DNA from: Phocoena phocoena
Taxonomy: Eukaryota > Chordata > Mammalia > Artiodactyla > Phocoenidae
Length of the DNA stretch: 64,000 nucleotides
Direction of reading: 5' to 3'
NCBI RefSeq assembly: GCF_963924675.1
Contig: NC_089220.1
Location: 171,354,761 to 171,418,760, forward strand
The position numbers and the translations under genes were made by a program. Of this stretch, positions 11,618 to 22,055 are shown piece after piece; position 1 is the first letter of the stretch; each line of letters starts with the position of its first letter. The notes beneath the pieces are model-generated. The model made no database searches. It saw nothing but the letters and a program-made list of their open reading frames with translations, and was not told where the DNA came from.

Positions 11618-11955
11618 GGGCTTCCTTAGTGGCGCAGTGGTTGGGAATCCGCCTGCCGGTGCAGGGGACACGGGTTCAAGCCCTGGTCCAGGAGGATCCC
11701 ACATGCCTTGGAGCAACTAAGCCCCGTGCCCCACGGCTGCTGAGCCTGCACTCTGGAGCCTGCGAGCCACAGCTGCTGAGCCCACGTGCCACAACTGCTG
11801 AATCCCACATGCCTAGAGCCCGTGCTCCGCAAAAAGAGAGGCCACTGCAATGGGAGGACCACTCGCTGCAGCTGGAGAAGGCCTGTGTGTAGCAACGAGG
11901 ACCCAACGCAGCCAAAAATAAATAAATAAAAATTTTAAAATTCTTTAAAAAAAAT
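11618..11955 (+). mobile_element. CHR-type SINE, long form, sense
   Basis: It begins GGGCTTCCTTAGTGGCGCAG and carries an A-box-like TGGCGCAGTGG and a B-box-like GGTTCAAGCC. A body of repeated GAGCC..ACAGCTGCTGAG units follows, then a tail with AATAAATAAATAAA. It is bounded by AAAGTACGCAAATAG (11603-11617) and AAAGTATGCAAATAG (11956-11970), a 15-bp duplication with one difference. It sits inside the L1 5'UTR. Confidence 0.93.
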
Positions 11956-12830
11956 AAAGTATGCAAATAGACTTCTTTCAGGGAAAGACTGGGAGATGGG
12001 CATTTCCATCTGCTCCCTTGGAGCTCTGGGGAATAGTCAGTTAAGAACTGTTTCTTTGTTGTAATCCTATGGGACTGGTAAAGTAACCTCTGTTGACCAC
12101 CTAAGCCAGGAGATCAAGGGCTGTGTCTCTTGGGTGGCCACTGCACAAGTTCCTTTCACGGAGATATTGGCAACCTAGAGCAGGGCAGAGAGAGAGAGCA
12201 TGTAGCTGGTGCCCACTGGCCTCTTCATTCTCTGAAGAAGATTGCTGTCAGCCCCTAGATTTGTGTTAAATTAGGAGTCTAACCCTCAGGCAGAAGCTTT
12301 TAGGATAAGCAAATAGGCCTCTTTCATAACAAGACTGGGAGATGGGTGTTTCATTCTGCAGCTTTTGTGCTGAGCCCTGGGGTGAGAGCCACTGTGAGCC
12401 CTCATGAGCCCATATATTTGCTATATACCCTCGTGGGTCTTGTTGACTCAAGCTCCACTGGCTTTCAGACCTAGGTGTTTTGGGGGCCCATCCCTCAGGT
12501 GAAAGTCTTAAAAGTTGAGGCACTAGATGTTGGGTACACCCCGTTCACTACTCATGGAGAACCAGGGAGCTGTGAATTCCCTCCCAATTGTATGTTGCTA
12601 TGCCAGGGGTGGGTTTATGGTGAGATCGTGTCTCATCCTCTCCTACCTATTTTGATGTTGTATTTTTCTCATTTGCCCTCTTGTGTAGGTGACCCTCAGC
12701 TACTTTCTGGATTTCTTTCAGAGGGAATTGTTTCGTATATAGCTGTAGAAACATTGTATCCATGGGAGGAGGTAAATTCAGGCTCCTATGTTGCCATCTT
12801 GTGCTGGAATCCTTACTATACTCTTATGAT

Positions 12831-13085
12831 ATCAAATCTTTTTCGAATATATCTTATTGCAGGGTATGAGGTAGGGATCTAACTAATTTTTTTCCCTCAA
12901 ATGGATACATGTGGACACACAATTAAATCAACCATCCTTTTCCCTTTGGCTTGAAACACTACATATAAAACGTGTGCGAGCGCACACACACACAAGCTCA
13001 TTTCTGGGTCTTCTGCTTTATTCATCTCTCTATCTGTGCCTGAGTCTGTATTGAGCTATGCTAGTTATTGTAGTTCTATTACGAA
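12831..13085 (-). mobile_element. Old L1M fragment, antisense, right half of a split element
   Basis: GGTATGAGGTAGGGATCTA and the later TATTCATCTCTCTATCTG and GCTAGTTATTGTAG segments correspond to antisense L1 ORF2 C-terminal sequence. This is directly downstream, in L1 order, of the piece ending at 4637. A (CA)n run of about 14 bp is embedded near 12981. Divergence is high. Confidence 0.6.
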
Positions 13086-14189
13086 GACAGATGAGCAGAA
13101 GTGTGAATTAATCCTAACCCCGATTTAGGAACTATGATAGTAAGTTTGGACTAAAGATAACAATTTAGCCATGAAAGATTTATTCCATCTCAGCTGTGGT
13201 TTGTTGAGTTCAGCGAGAGGAACACTGTGTATTTCAAAGTCATGCGCTGATGTTTTGCAGTTCCTATAGAGACAGGCTGTGAAGTACTACAGTGGATTTT
13301 ACCTTGTAACGTTCTTAATAGCTCTCACAGACAACTTTTAGCCTCATGTCTGTTTTATTGTTACACAGCCCAACATAACATAACGTCTGAATTTCTGGTG
13401 TTCTCTCACACTGAGAGTACTGAGATACTTTAATGTTTTTTTTTTTTTAATTTTACTAGGTTCCATGTATTTTATGGCTAAACAAGTTCGAAAGGATGGT
13501 GAGGACAGGACAGCAATAACAAAACTGTAGAAAAGAAATAGCTGCAATTGTAAGGGTATCGCCCAATCTGGAATTGTGGTCCCATTCTCAAGTGGCTCAG
13601 TGGGGTAGTCCAAGTTTTCCTTTTTATTCTTAGTCATGATATTAACAATAATTAAAGATAAAAATATTAGTATCACTACTTAATTGCGGTGATAAATGTG
13701 TCTCCTTGCTTGGTGGTGCTGTTAGATGCCTTGAACTGGTTTTATCTGTTTGCTCAGTAAGTGTAATTTAAGCTATTTCACACTTGTTTAAGCCACTGAG
13801 GAAAAAGATAAGTAATTTCTCTTTTTTCTATAATTTCTCAGTGGCAACAAATTGATGTCTTACCCAAAACATGCTTGGCCTGTCCACAGTTTGCTTTGGC
13901 TGTAAACTAATGATAAATGTAGTTCGAAAAGGTTTATCAGGTTTTATTATACATGACCATTGTTTTGTGGTCAAGTCCTTGAAAACATGTAGAGTTTGTT
14001 GTTTTTCCTTTCAGTTGCAGTGTTGAGTGTTCGAGCAAAAGCTTCCCAAAATAGCCAACTGAAAGGCAGAGGTTTTCTAAAACTCAGGCTTTTTATAATC
14101 AACTCCATACACTCTAAAAACTTAATTTAGTTCAGAAAGTTTGCATTAAGCGAATGAGCTTTAAATGTTAACAGAAAGTGAAGGGTATA
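13086..14189. other. Unassigned intergenic DNA
   Basis: AT-rich sequence with a short poly-T run near 13437-13449. I recognise no exon or repeat family. The 110-codon minus-strand frame at 13344-13676 shows no protein family signature and is probably chance. Confidence 0.5.
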
Positions 14190-14202
14190 AAACATATATC
14201 AG

Positions 14203-14390
14203 GGCTTCCCTGGTGGCGCAGTGGTTGGGAGTCCGCCTGCCGATGCAGGGGACACGGGTTCGTGCCCCGGTCCGGGAAGATCCCACATGCCGCGGAGCGG
14301 CTGGGCCCGTGAGCCATGGCCGCTGAGCCTGCTGCTCCGCAACGGGAGAGGCCACGGCAGCGGGAGGCCCGCGTACCGCAAAAAAAACAC
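14203..14390 (+). mobile_element. CHR-type SINE, short young form, sense
   Basis: It runs from GGCTTCCCTGGTGGCGCAG to a poly-A tail. The A-box-like TGGCGCAGTGG and the B-box-like GGTTCGTGCC are intact and CpG-rich. A perfect 13-bp target duplication AAACATATATCAG lies at 14190-14202 and 14391-14403. Compared with other short copies it also lacks about 15 bp (a GTCCGGAGCC-containing segment) between two GAGCCTG repeats. The intact duplication and retained CpGs indicate a recent insertion. Confidence 0.96.
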
Positions 14391-14504
14391 AAACATATAT
14401 CAGGTTGGTCAGTCAGTGCAGTAAAATCAAAGGGGCAGAACTTCTGTAATTAATACAATAGCGCAATATGCCATTTGTTCTAAAATTATGTGTCAAAACT
14501 CTAC

Positions 14505-14865
14505 TAGGAGACTTCTGGAGGCTGAACGTTTGTGGTTCCCCCAGACTCGTATGTCGAAACCTAGTCCCCAACATTTGGAGGTGGGACGCTTTGGGGTGAT
14601 TAGGCCATGAGGGTGGAGCCATCATGAAAGGGATTAGTGCTTTTATTAAGGAGACCTCAGAGATCTCCCCTGACCTTTCTACCATGTGAGGAAAATGTCT
14701 CTCTATGAACCTGGAAGTGGGTTCTCACCAGATGCTGAATCTGCCAACACCTTGATCTTAGACTTCCAGCCTCTGGAGCTGTGAGAAATAGATTTCTGTT
14801 GTTTGTAAGTCCCCCAATCTATGGTATTTTGCTACAGCAGCCTGAGCAAAGACAGAGACATTCCA
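14505..14865 (+). mobile_element. ERVL-MaLR-type LTR
   Basis: It contains the typical order of MaLR LTR segments: GAGGTGGGACGCTTTGG, GTGATTAGGCCATGAGGG, ATGAAAGGGATTAGTGC, CACCAGATGCTGAATCTGCC, CTTGATCTTAGACTTCCAGC and CTGTGAGAAATAGATTTCTG (a mutated AATAAA). It ends near TATTTTGCTACAGCAGCC. No internal region follows, so it is a solo LTR. The exact subfamily is not assigned. Confidence 0.75.
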
Positions 14866-14944
14866 AGAGCCTTGGTGTCTTTTCAATTGTTTTTCACGTG
14901 AACCTTGAAAAATTTGGAATTTTCTTCTCTTAGCTCTTGCATTA

Positions 14945-15385
14945 ATTCACCCAACAAATATTTTGTGCCCGGGGTGTGCCAGACACTCGGTGGACAGACA
15001 CAGCTGGAGCAGATAAAAGTCCTTGCCCTCATGAGGCTTTCACTCTAGAGAGGAAAGACAATAAAATAATAAACCCGTAAAGACATAATAAACCAAATAG
15101 TAGAATATCCTATAGAAGAACAATAACACAAGTTAAGGGCGATAGCCAAGGCCTGGCCGATGGTTGGCAGGGGGACTACTTTCTTTAGAGGGGACAGGGA
15201 GGGCCTCACCAATAAGACAGCATGGTGTGAACATCTGGGCGAAATGAGGGAGTGAGCCATGGGGGTGTCCTGGAGAAAAGGATTCCAGGCAGAAAGTGCA
15301 AGAAGCACACAGGTCACGCCCAGTGGGTTCTGCAGCACAGGGAGGTGGTGTGGATGTGATCTCGGAGAGACAGCAGTGAGCAGTC
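14945..15385 (-). mobile_element. L2 LINE, antisense (left part)
   Basis: It starts near CACCCAACAAATATTTTGTGC and proceeds through GTGTGCCAGACACTCGG, CCTTGCCCTCATGAGGC and GGAGGGCCTCACCAATAAG. These are the antisense of the L2 3' end and C-terminal reverse-transcriptase region. The element resumes at about 16085 after an ERV-like insert. Ancient and highly diverged. Confidence 0.75.
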
Positions 15386-16080
15386 CTGAAGACAGGTCCT
15401 AGTTCCCCGTAAGGAATTGGACCTGGGTATCCTGGATGAAAACCAGGAATCCTAGCCACTAGTCCACCAAGAATATTTCAAGGAGGCAAAAACTGTAAAA
15501 AACAGATACAAAGTTTATTATTAGAGACACAGCACAAGTGGGGAGAGCACACCGAGAAGCAGTTTGTTTATTTAAGTCAGAAGCAAGGCAGAAGTACACA
15601 CCCAGAGAGAAAGGGTGTGGGCGTCCTCCCTAATGAGGAGCTCAGTAACCAGGTGATTTGAATCACTTCCATAGGACAGTCCTTCCGGGTCTTTGTTTAC
15701 CTTTGGCCAATTATCTGGTTTCTTTTTCCACTAGGGCCCTCCCCAACATGCGTGCGCAACTTTTTGCTAAGATGGATCCCACGGCAGAAGCCTATGGGGG
15801 TGTGTCCACACTGATTATGGGGTGGTGCCCCTCCCTTTGTGACCCCCAAGGAGCCTTCCTGTGCACGTGCAGCTGGGGAGGTTTCCTTGACCCCAGGAGT
15901 GGTCATCTCGTCTCTTGACTCCAGCAGAGCTCAGCTCCTGTCACTGGTTCTGTCCCTGGAGTGTCTGGGTGAGAACAGAGCTTCAGTGTCACTCCACTTG
16001 GCAAGCACCAGCTGTCCGGCCCAGGGGCCCATCTACCTCCTACCTGAGATGGAGTTCAGGGGGAGAGGAACAGGCGGCGA
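15386..16080 (-). mobile_element. ERV/LTR-like insert within the L2
   Basis: About 0.7 kb interrupts the L2. On the minus strand a candidate polyadenylation signal AATAAACTTTGTATCTG (about 15515-15500) follows a TTAAATAAACAAACTGC segment, resembling the R-U5 part of a gammaretrovirus-like LTR. GC-rich sequence lies upstream. Clear TG...CA ends and a target duplication were not found. The left edge carries a tRNA-Glu-like segment (separate entry). No retroviral coding region is visible. Confidence 0.5.
15402..15474 (-). pseudogene. tRNA-Glu(UUC)-like sequence
   Basis: The minus strand reads TTCTTGGTGGACTAGTGGC, then GATTCCTGGTTTTCATCCAG, then a T-arm-like CCAGGTCCAATTCC. The anticodon arm has stem CCTGG/CCAGG and loop TTTTCAT, giving anticodon TTC (Glu). 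D-arm and A-box similarity to tRNA-Glu is strong. The B box (GGTCCAATTCC) and the acceptor stem have mismatches, so it is not a functional tRNA gene. It could be a tRNA pseudogene or the head of a tRNA-Glu SINE without body. It directly abuts the LTR-like insert. Confidence 0.6.
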
Positions 16081-16084
16081 GGTG

Positions 16085-16490
16085 AGACTGACGAGGAGGA
16101 GGTGAGACGGGGCTACAAAATGTGGGGTCTTTTAGGCCGTGTAAGGATGTTGGTTTGCTCTCAGTGAGCTGGGAAGTCTTTGGGGGATTTTGAGTGGAGA
16201 CCGGACCTTGGGCTCTGGCTTGAATAGGATTCCTCAGCTCCTTTATTGAGAACAGATCTTAAGGAGTCAAGGTGGGGGACACAGAGGTCTAATTAGGAGG
16301 CTAGTGCAATAATCTAAGAAGAAGATCATGTAGATGGGGAGAAGTGATTAGCTCCTGGATGTATTTTGAAGGTACAGCCAACAGTTATGCTCATGGACCA
16401 GGTGAGGGATGTGAGGGAAGGAGAGGAACGAAGACAGCGCGGAGGTTTTTCACCTGGGCAACTGGAAGAATGGAGTCGAGCTAACAAAAA
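16085..16490 (-). mobile_element. L2 LINE, antisense (right part)
   Basis: It continues the L2 interrupted at 15385: TTTTAGGCCGTGTAAGGATG, GAGGCTAGTGCAATAATC, TATTTTGAAGGTACAGCCAAC and GGGCAACTGGAAGAATGGAG are all in L2 order. Together the two parts span about 0.85 kb of L2. Confidence 0.72.
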
Positions 16491-16574
16491 GCAATGGCCA
16501 TGCTTATCTCACTGATGGCTATGGCTGTGGTTCTGGGTCTCTCTGCATTTACTTCAGGCCGCACCACTCTACTG

Positions 16575-17410
16575 ATTCCTTTTTTTTTTTAAATTAATAA
16601 CCTAAAAAGAATAGTCTGAGGTTCACAGGAAAATTGAGCGGAAAGCATAGAGATTTCCTTTATACCACGTTGACGCACCATCGTCGCCCCAAGTCTGTAG
16701 CTTATGTTAGGGTTCCCTGGTGTTGTACATTCTGTGGGTCTTGACAAATGTATGAAGACACATATCCCCCCTTGTAGTATCCTGCTGAATCGTTTCACTG
16801 CCCTAAAAATCCTCTGTGCTCCGCCTGTTCATCCCTTCCCCGCTCCTAATGCCTGGCAACCGCTGATCTGTATATTGTCTCCATAGTTTTACCTTTTCCA
16901 GAATGTCATATAGTTTGAATCATACAGTATGTAGCTCTTTCAGATTGGTTTTTTTTACACTTAGCAATATGTATTTAAGGATTGTCGGTGCCTCTTCATG
17001 GCTTGACAGCTCCTTTCTTTTTAGTGCTGAATAACGTTCTATTATCTGGATGTCCCACAATTTGGTCATCCATTTGCTTCTGAGCTTTGGCGATTATGAA
17101 TGAAGCTGCTGTAAACATCCCTGTGCAGGTTTGTGTGTGGACATACATTTTTGACTTCTTCGTATAATACCAAGGAGTGCAATTGCTGGATCGTATGGTA
17201 AGGGTATGCTTAGCTTTGTAAGAAGCCGCTAAGCTGTCTTCCAAAGTAGCTGCACCATTTTGCATTCCCACCAACAATAAATGAGAGTTCCTGTTGCTGT
17301 ACCCCTAACTGACATTCAGTGCTGTCAGTGTTTTGGATTTTGGCCATTCTAGTAGATGTGTAGTGGCATTTCATTGTTTCAACTGATTCTATTTTTAATG
17401 GTTGCTAAGA
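16575..17410 (-). mobile_element. L1M 3' fragment, antisense
   Basis: It contains the antisense 3' end of an old L1: GGTTCACAGGAAAATTGAG, TGTTGTACATTCTGTGGG, CACTGCCCTAAAAATCC, CATATAGTTTGAATCATACAG, then ORF2 C-terminal sequence through CCACCAACAATAAATGAG and TTTTGGCCATTCTAGTAG. It is followed at about 17640-17770 by GTTCAGCAGTTAGTTGTG and GGGAGGAGGTGAGCTCAG, which resemble antisense L1 5'UTR. The piece may therefore derive from an internally deleted element. Confidence 0.8.
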
Positions 17411-17884
17411 ATTCCTTTTTAAAAATAGATTGGCCCTTTCCAAGACCTCATCCTCCTGCATCACTAAGGCCTGTGGAGCGTCATCTCAGATTAGACAAAC
17501 CAACAAACAAGGCCATTGCTAGTAGACAAAGTCACCCAGACACTGTGTTTATGCCACTTCAGTCCACTTGGTGCTCTCCCTGTTCTGGTCATTTGTCTCT
17601 GGGAATAGCCCTCTGACTCTCCTTCATCCTGCTAGCTTCTTGGAAGTAGCGTATCTTTTCTGGTAGGTTCCAGTCCTTTTCTGTTGATCATTGTTCAGCA
17701 GTTAGTTGTGATTTTGGTGTTTTTGTGGGAGGAGGTGAGCTCAGATCCTTCTACCCCACCATCCTCGCCCCAAAGCCATGCTGCTAGTTTCTAAATAAGA
17801 ATATTCCCTTTGGCATGACTTGCTGTTCCCACTTTATGCTTAGTCTAATAGAATATATGAACATTGCAACCATCATACTTAGGC

Positions 17885-18985
17885 TAAGAGGTCTCAAATT
17901 TACATCTCCAGTCCTAGCTTTTCACCTAAATTCTAGCCCTGTATTTCTAGGTACCTAGAGAATGCCCCCATCCTGAATATCTTACAATTCTTTCTTTTGC
18001 TGTCTCTCAAACTATCTGTGTGTGTCTGTCTCTACTTCCCTCTCAGTGTCTCTCACGGTGTCTCTCTCTGGGATCTGCAGGTGTGAGTCTTGCATGATTA
18101 CTGTCTGTTCCTCACACCCTACCTTGAGTCCATCAGCAAGCCTTCCATCAAAATGTATCCACCGACAGGTTATCAATATGTGTGTGTCGGCACCTCTCCT
18201 GCTAGCACCCTAATCTAGACCAAAATCTCTTCCCTGGAGCCCTTCAGTAGCTTCCAAACTGGTCTCTCACCTCCACTTTTACTCCTTAATAATACATCCA
18301 CCATAGAGCAGCCAGAGCAATTTTCCCCCCCAGTTTTATTTAGATGTAATTGACATGTAACATCGTTAAGTAAATGTGTGCAACATATTGATTTGGTACA
18401 CTTACGAACTGCAACACAAGTGATTTTAAAAATCAGATCCTATTACTTTCTTGTTTAATATTCTTTGGTGGGGCCCCATTGCTATCAGAATAAAATCCAA
18501 CCTTCCCACCATTACTTAAAGCCTCTATATTATCTGACCTCTGCCTGCCTTCCCCCAACCAGTGTCTTACCTTGCCTCTCTCATTTCCAGCTTTCAAATA
18601 TGCAAAACTAGTTCCCACCTCAGGGCCTTTGCACTTGCTATTCCCTCTGCCTGGAACGCCTTCCCCAAATGCTCCCTTCCCTAGCTCATTTCCACCATTC
18701 ACGTCTCGGATTTCCCCTGACTTCTCGAAGTAATGTGGTTACCACCCTCCCCTATGAGTCCCATTCACTCTCTCTCCCATTTCCTAGTTTTATTTTCTTT
18801 GTGTCATTTATAAATTGTTATCTGAAATTATTTGCTTACATGTTTGCAGTCTGTCGCTCTCCAGTAGAATGTAAGCTCCCTGAGGACAGGGTCCTTGTCT
18901 TATTCCCATTGGAAGCCTAGAGCTTAGAACAGTGTCTGCACAGTGGGAGCTCAAAATATATCTGTAGAATGAATGAATGTATTTG
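17885..18985 (+). mobile_element. L2 LINE, sense, with a small L1 fragment inside
   Basis: It contains the L2 C-terminal coding region and 3' end: CAGGGCCTTTGCACTTGC, TTCCCTCTGCCTGGAACG, GAATGTAAGCTCCCTGAGG, AGCTTAGAACAGTGTCTG and a terminal GAATGAATGAATG, the short tandem typical of L2 3' ends. At 18330-18425 it is interrupted by an antisense L1 3' end (TTTTATTTAGATGTAATTG). The similarity to the antisense L2 copies at 14.9-16.5 and 20.7-22.0 kb is evident. Confidence 0.8.
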
Positions 18986-19059
18986 AAACTCAACCCCCCC
19001 ACCCATGCCAATAAGTCATCATCCTCTTTTTTCCATCCAATTCCAAATGATTTTGTTTC

Positions 19060-19240
19060 TCAAATTTCATTTCTTTCAATTCCCTAAATCAATATTTTGG
19101 AGTCATCTTTATTTCCTCCCTCTTTGTGTACCCTGTATCCAATACAGCCCTCAAAGCAAGTCCTTTTGGTCTTTCCTTCCTGTGATTTTTCAGATTCCTT
19201 CTTCCCTTCCCTAGTCACGGCCCACATCATGGATCTATTT
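19060..19240 (+). mobile_element. L2 fragment, sense (tentative)
   Basis: TTTTGGAGTCATCTTTATTTCC, CTGTATCCAATACAGCCC and AAGCAAGTCCTTTTGG match the order of an upstream L2 segment (GGAGTCATCCTTGACTCC, CCAATCCATCAGCAA). Short and diverged. Confidence 0.5.
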
Positions 19241-19249
19241 TTCCTTCTT

Positions 19250-20040
19250 TAGTCTTTCTATATTTTCCTAACGTTCTGGAGGGCGATGCCAGACGGATGT
19301 TGCTAAACACTTGTTTGCAAATTTTATGCCCGAATCGGGTACATTCCCTTCTGGAATTGGAGGCAAGTACAAAAATGCTGCTCTGTATAACTGAGGCTAA
19401 GTAGAAGCATCAGGAAGTGAATGTGATTGGCTCTTGGAGTAAGGTATGTGTGAGGTATTATGTATGTATTTTGCCGTTGATACCGGTATCCTTGAATTTC
19501 ATCCAGAAACCATCAATTTAAATTTAAAATAGCAGAAGCTTTGTCCTTGGTAATCTGGTGGTATTTATGTTTGAAATAAGAATTGCATACATCCATACCA
19601 AGTCTTTAAAGAAGAAATTTAGAGAATGAAATCTGGTTTCTTGGTCTAGCAGTGTCCAGAGGGCTCATTGCTTTGATTCTAATGGCCAGTTCCACTGATT
19701 GAGATGAAATATTCTGAGACTTGGAGAATGATAACACACTAGGTATTTTCAGTTTGCTGAAAATGTCCTTTTGACAGCGCAGAATTTCCTTCTTACTGAT
19801 TCTTTGTGCACCACATGAACTGCCATTTGGTCTCCTGTTGACCCTTCCCACCATGAGGACCTGCTGCCCCTATGTGTATGGTTCCAAGTTTTGATACAGA
19901 TTTCCCAAGAAAAATGAATTGGCATTATCACTTATAAGTCACACTCTCACAAAGTTGGTTTGTGTGAAATGAACTCCCAGATTAGTTCATACTTTATCAC
20001 TTGGATACAGTGATGAATTTGAGATGTTGGATGTTCAATC
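19250..20040. other. Unassigned intergenic DNA
   Basis: No exon, RNA or recognisable repeat. Open frames on both strands lack motifs. Confidence 0.45.
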
Positions 20041-20049
20041 TGTATTTGG

Positions 20050-20430
20050 TCCAGATACTCCCTGAGATGTTCCTTTGGCTTCCCACAATGACCCAGACAC
20101 CCCAGTGCTCACGTCCTGGTGTAGTTGCCTCCCTCGCTGCCTCTGATCTTGGCCGTGCGTCTAACGTTGACCAATGGAACATCAACGAATGAAACACGAG
20201 TGGAGGCTTGCTTGGCACTTACGATTTGAAACTTGCCCTCTCAGGACATTCCTTTTTAGAATCCAGCTTCTACTCTGTTCAGAAGGCCAAGCAGCTCTAT
20301 GGAGAGGGCCACGTCGCAAAGAACTGAGAACCCTGGATGTAACCCCAGCTGAAGTCCCAGCCATCAGCTGGCAACGATCTCAGCTCTGTAAGCAAGGCCA
20401 TTTGGAACTTCCCACCATCCCAGTGTCCTA
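20050..20430 (+). mobile_element. MLT1-like MaLR LTR (tentative)
   Basis: It contains AAGCAGCTCTATGGAGAGG, CCACGTCGCAAAGAACTGAG and CCCAGCTGAAGTCCCAGCC, which follow the order of MLT1-type LTRs. No clean ends. Confidence 0.5.
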
Positions 20431-20692
20431 GACCCAACACAGAATTTTCCCATCTCAAAATGCCTTTGGCATTTGTACCCTAATTCCAGTTGCATATACT
20501 CCTTGACCTACAAGTAACAATAGTAGACATCATAGCAAACATTTATGCAGCGTTTGTTATGCGCCAAGCATACAGATGACTGGCTTACTATTGTGTGGTC
20601 TCAACGCTGTGGTATTTTCCCCCCAATCACTGGTTTAAACCATAATTTGTCAAATCTCCTTTTCCTATCCTGTGACAAATTCTTGGCTAGAG

Positions 20693-22055
20693 TAGTTCAT
20701 TCAACCAATGCTTACTGAGTTCCCACTGCGTGTTAAACACTGGTGATATAGCAGTGAACAAAACAAGCAAAAATCCTTGCTCTCATGGAGCCTACCTTAT
20801 AGTGGAAAATATAGGTAATAAACAAAATAAGTATCAGTTAGATTAGTTAGGGGGTTTACATATAATGCAAACAATTTTAAACAAGGTTATATTGTATGGC
20901 CTCTGTAGGTTGGCTGCTTCTCTGCTGCGTGTCTCCTTCAAGGTCAAGGAGACATCCCTTCCTGGGACATGCTGGTCTGTGGCAGAGGGAAAAGAGAGCT
21001 GCCTCTTTTTTTTTTTTTTTTTTTTTTTTTGGTTTTTTGCGGTACACAGGCCTCTCACTGTTGTGGCCTCTCCCGTTGCGGAGCACAGGCTCCGGACGCG
21101 CAGGCTCAGCGGCCATGGCTCACGGGCCCAGCCGCTCCGCGGCATGCGGGATCTTCCCGGACCGAGGCACGAACCCGTGTCCCCTGCATCGGCAGGCAGA
21201 CTTCCAACCACTGCGCCACCAGGGAAGCCCGAGAGCTGCCTCTTAAAGCTTCTGCTCAGCGGTCTCGTGCATCAATGCCTCTCATGTTTTATCAATACGT
21301 GAACAGTCCTGATGGCGAATGATTGGGAGCATAGTCGTCCACAGCTAGCGAAATACGTTAGATGTACACAAGGGCTGAGTTGAAAAATAAAGAGTAAAAT
21401 GGGGAGGAGAGTGCTGGGGACCCGGCCAAGGAAATACATTTTAATAGCATGGTCAAGGGTGAACTTGTTCAGAAGGTGACATTTGAGCAAAGATTTGAAG
21501 GGGGTAAGTGGGTGAGGTTTGGACTATCTGGGTAAAGAGAGTTTTGAGAAAAAGGAAAGCAGGTGGAAAGGCCCTGAGGCAGGGGCATGTGTGGTATCTT
21601 GAAGAACAGAAAACAGGCCAGTTGTGTCTTTGTGGGAAAATGACAGGAAATAAGATCAGAGAGAAAATGGGGTTGGGGTGGGTACAGATCATGTATGACT
21701 GTATCGGCAAGTGTAAAGACTTCAGTTTTGATTCTGAATGAGAAGGGCAACCACTGGAGGGTTTTGAACAGGAGTGACGTGAACTGAATTGCATTTCAGT
21801 AGGATCTTTCTGTCTGCCGCATTAGAAACAGGCTGTAGTGGGGCAAGATTGGAAGCCAGGCTACAAGTGGGGAGGCTTTTTGCAATAATCCAGGCAAACA
21901 AGAATGGTAGCTTGTACCAGAATGTGTGGTGTACCGGGGTGGTGGTGAGAAGTGGTTGAATTAATGACATATTTTAAAGGTGAAACTAACAGCCTCCTTT
22001 GATGGTTTGATTGGGGTGGAGAGAGAAAGAAAGGGAATTAAGGGTAACTTTTAAG
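20693..22055 (-). mobile_element. L2 LINE, antisense, split by a young SINE
   Basis: It starts TTCATTCAACCAATGCTTAC at the L2 3' end and includes CAGTGAACAAAACAAGC and CTTGCTCTCATGGAGCC. After the SINE at 21007-21230 it continues with AGAAGGTGACATTTGAGC, GAAAGGCCCTGAGGCAGG, ACTGGAGGGTTTTGAACAG and GCAATAATCCAGGC. More than 1 kb of L2 is preserved. Some sequence at 20860-20990 and 21245-21380 is too diverged to assign. Confidence 0.8.
21007..21230 (-). mobile_element. CHR-type SINE, short young form, antisense
   Basis: A long poly-T run at the left (about 21006-21030) is the reverse complement of the tail. The head is at 21230. It is CpG-rich and has the short-form body. The target duplication GAGAGCTGCCTC lies at 20994 and 21231. 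Multiple overlapping GC-rich open frames here are SINE translations. Confidence 0.96.

Larger units (their letters stand above)
4638..12812 (-). mobile_element. Near full-length L1 retrotransposon, antisense, with nested insertions
   Basis: Reading the minus strand from right to left there is an L1 5'UTR beginning near 12812 (GGATTCCAGCACAAGATGGC), remnants of ORF1 (about 11260-10996), a long decayed ORF2 and a 3'UTR ending in an A-rich tail at about 4640. Translated ORF2 remnants show typical L1 strings, but stops and frameshifts are frequent, so the element is dead. The flanks carry an imperfect duplication of the target: TTACTAATACTCTTAAAAT at 4619-4637 and TTACTATACTCTTATGAT at 12813-12830. 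Three SINEs and one LTR are inserted. Removing them leaves about 6.6-6.7 kb, the size of a complete L1. The target itself appears to have been an older L1M. Confidence 0.88.

Noticed and set aside
20843..21322. Overlapping GC-rich open frames of 79-145 codons on both strands
   Set aside because: They coincide exactly with a CHR-type SINE and its poly-T tail. The same peptides recur at 14.2, 36.9 and 60.8 kb.
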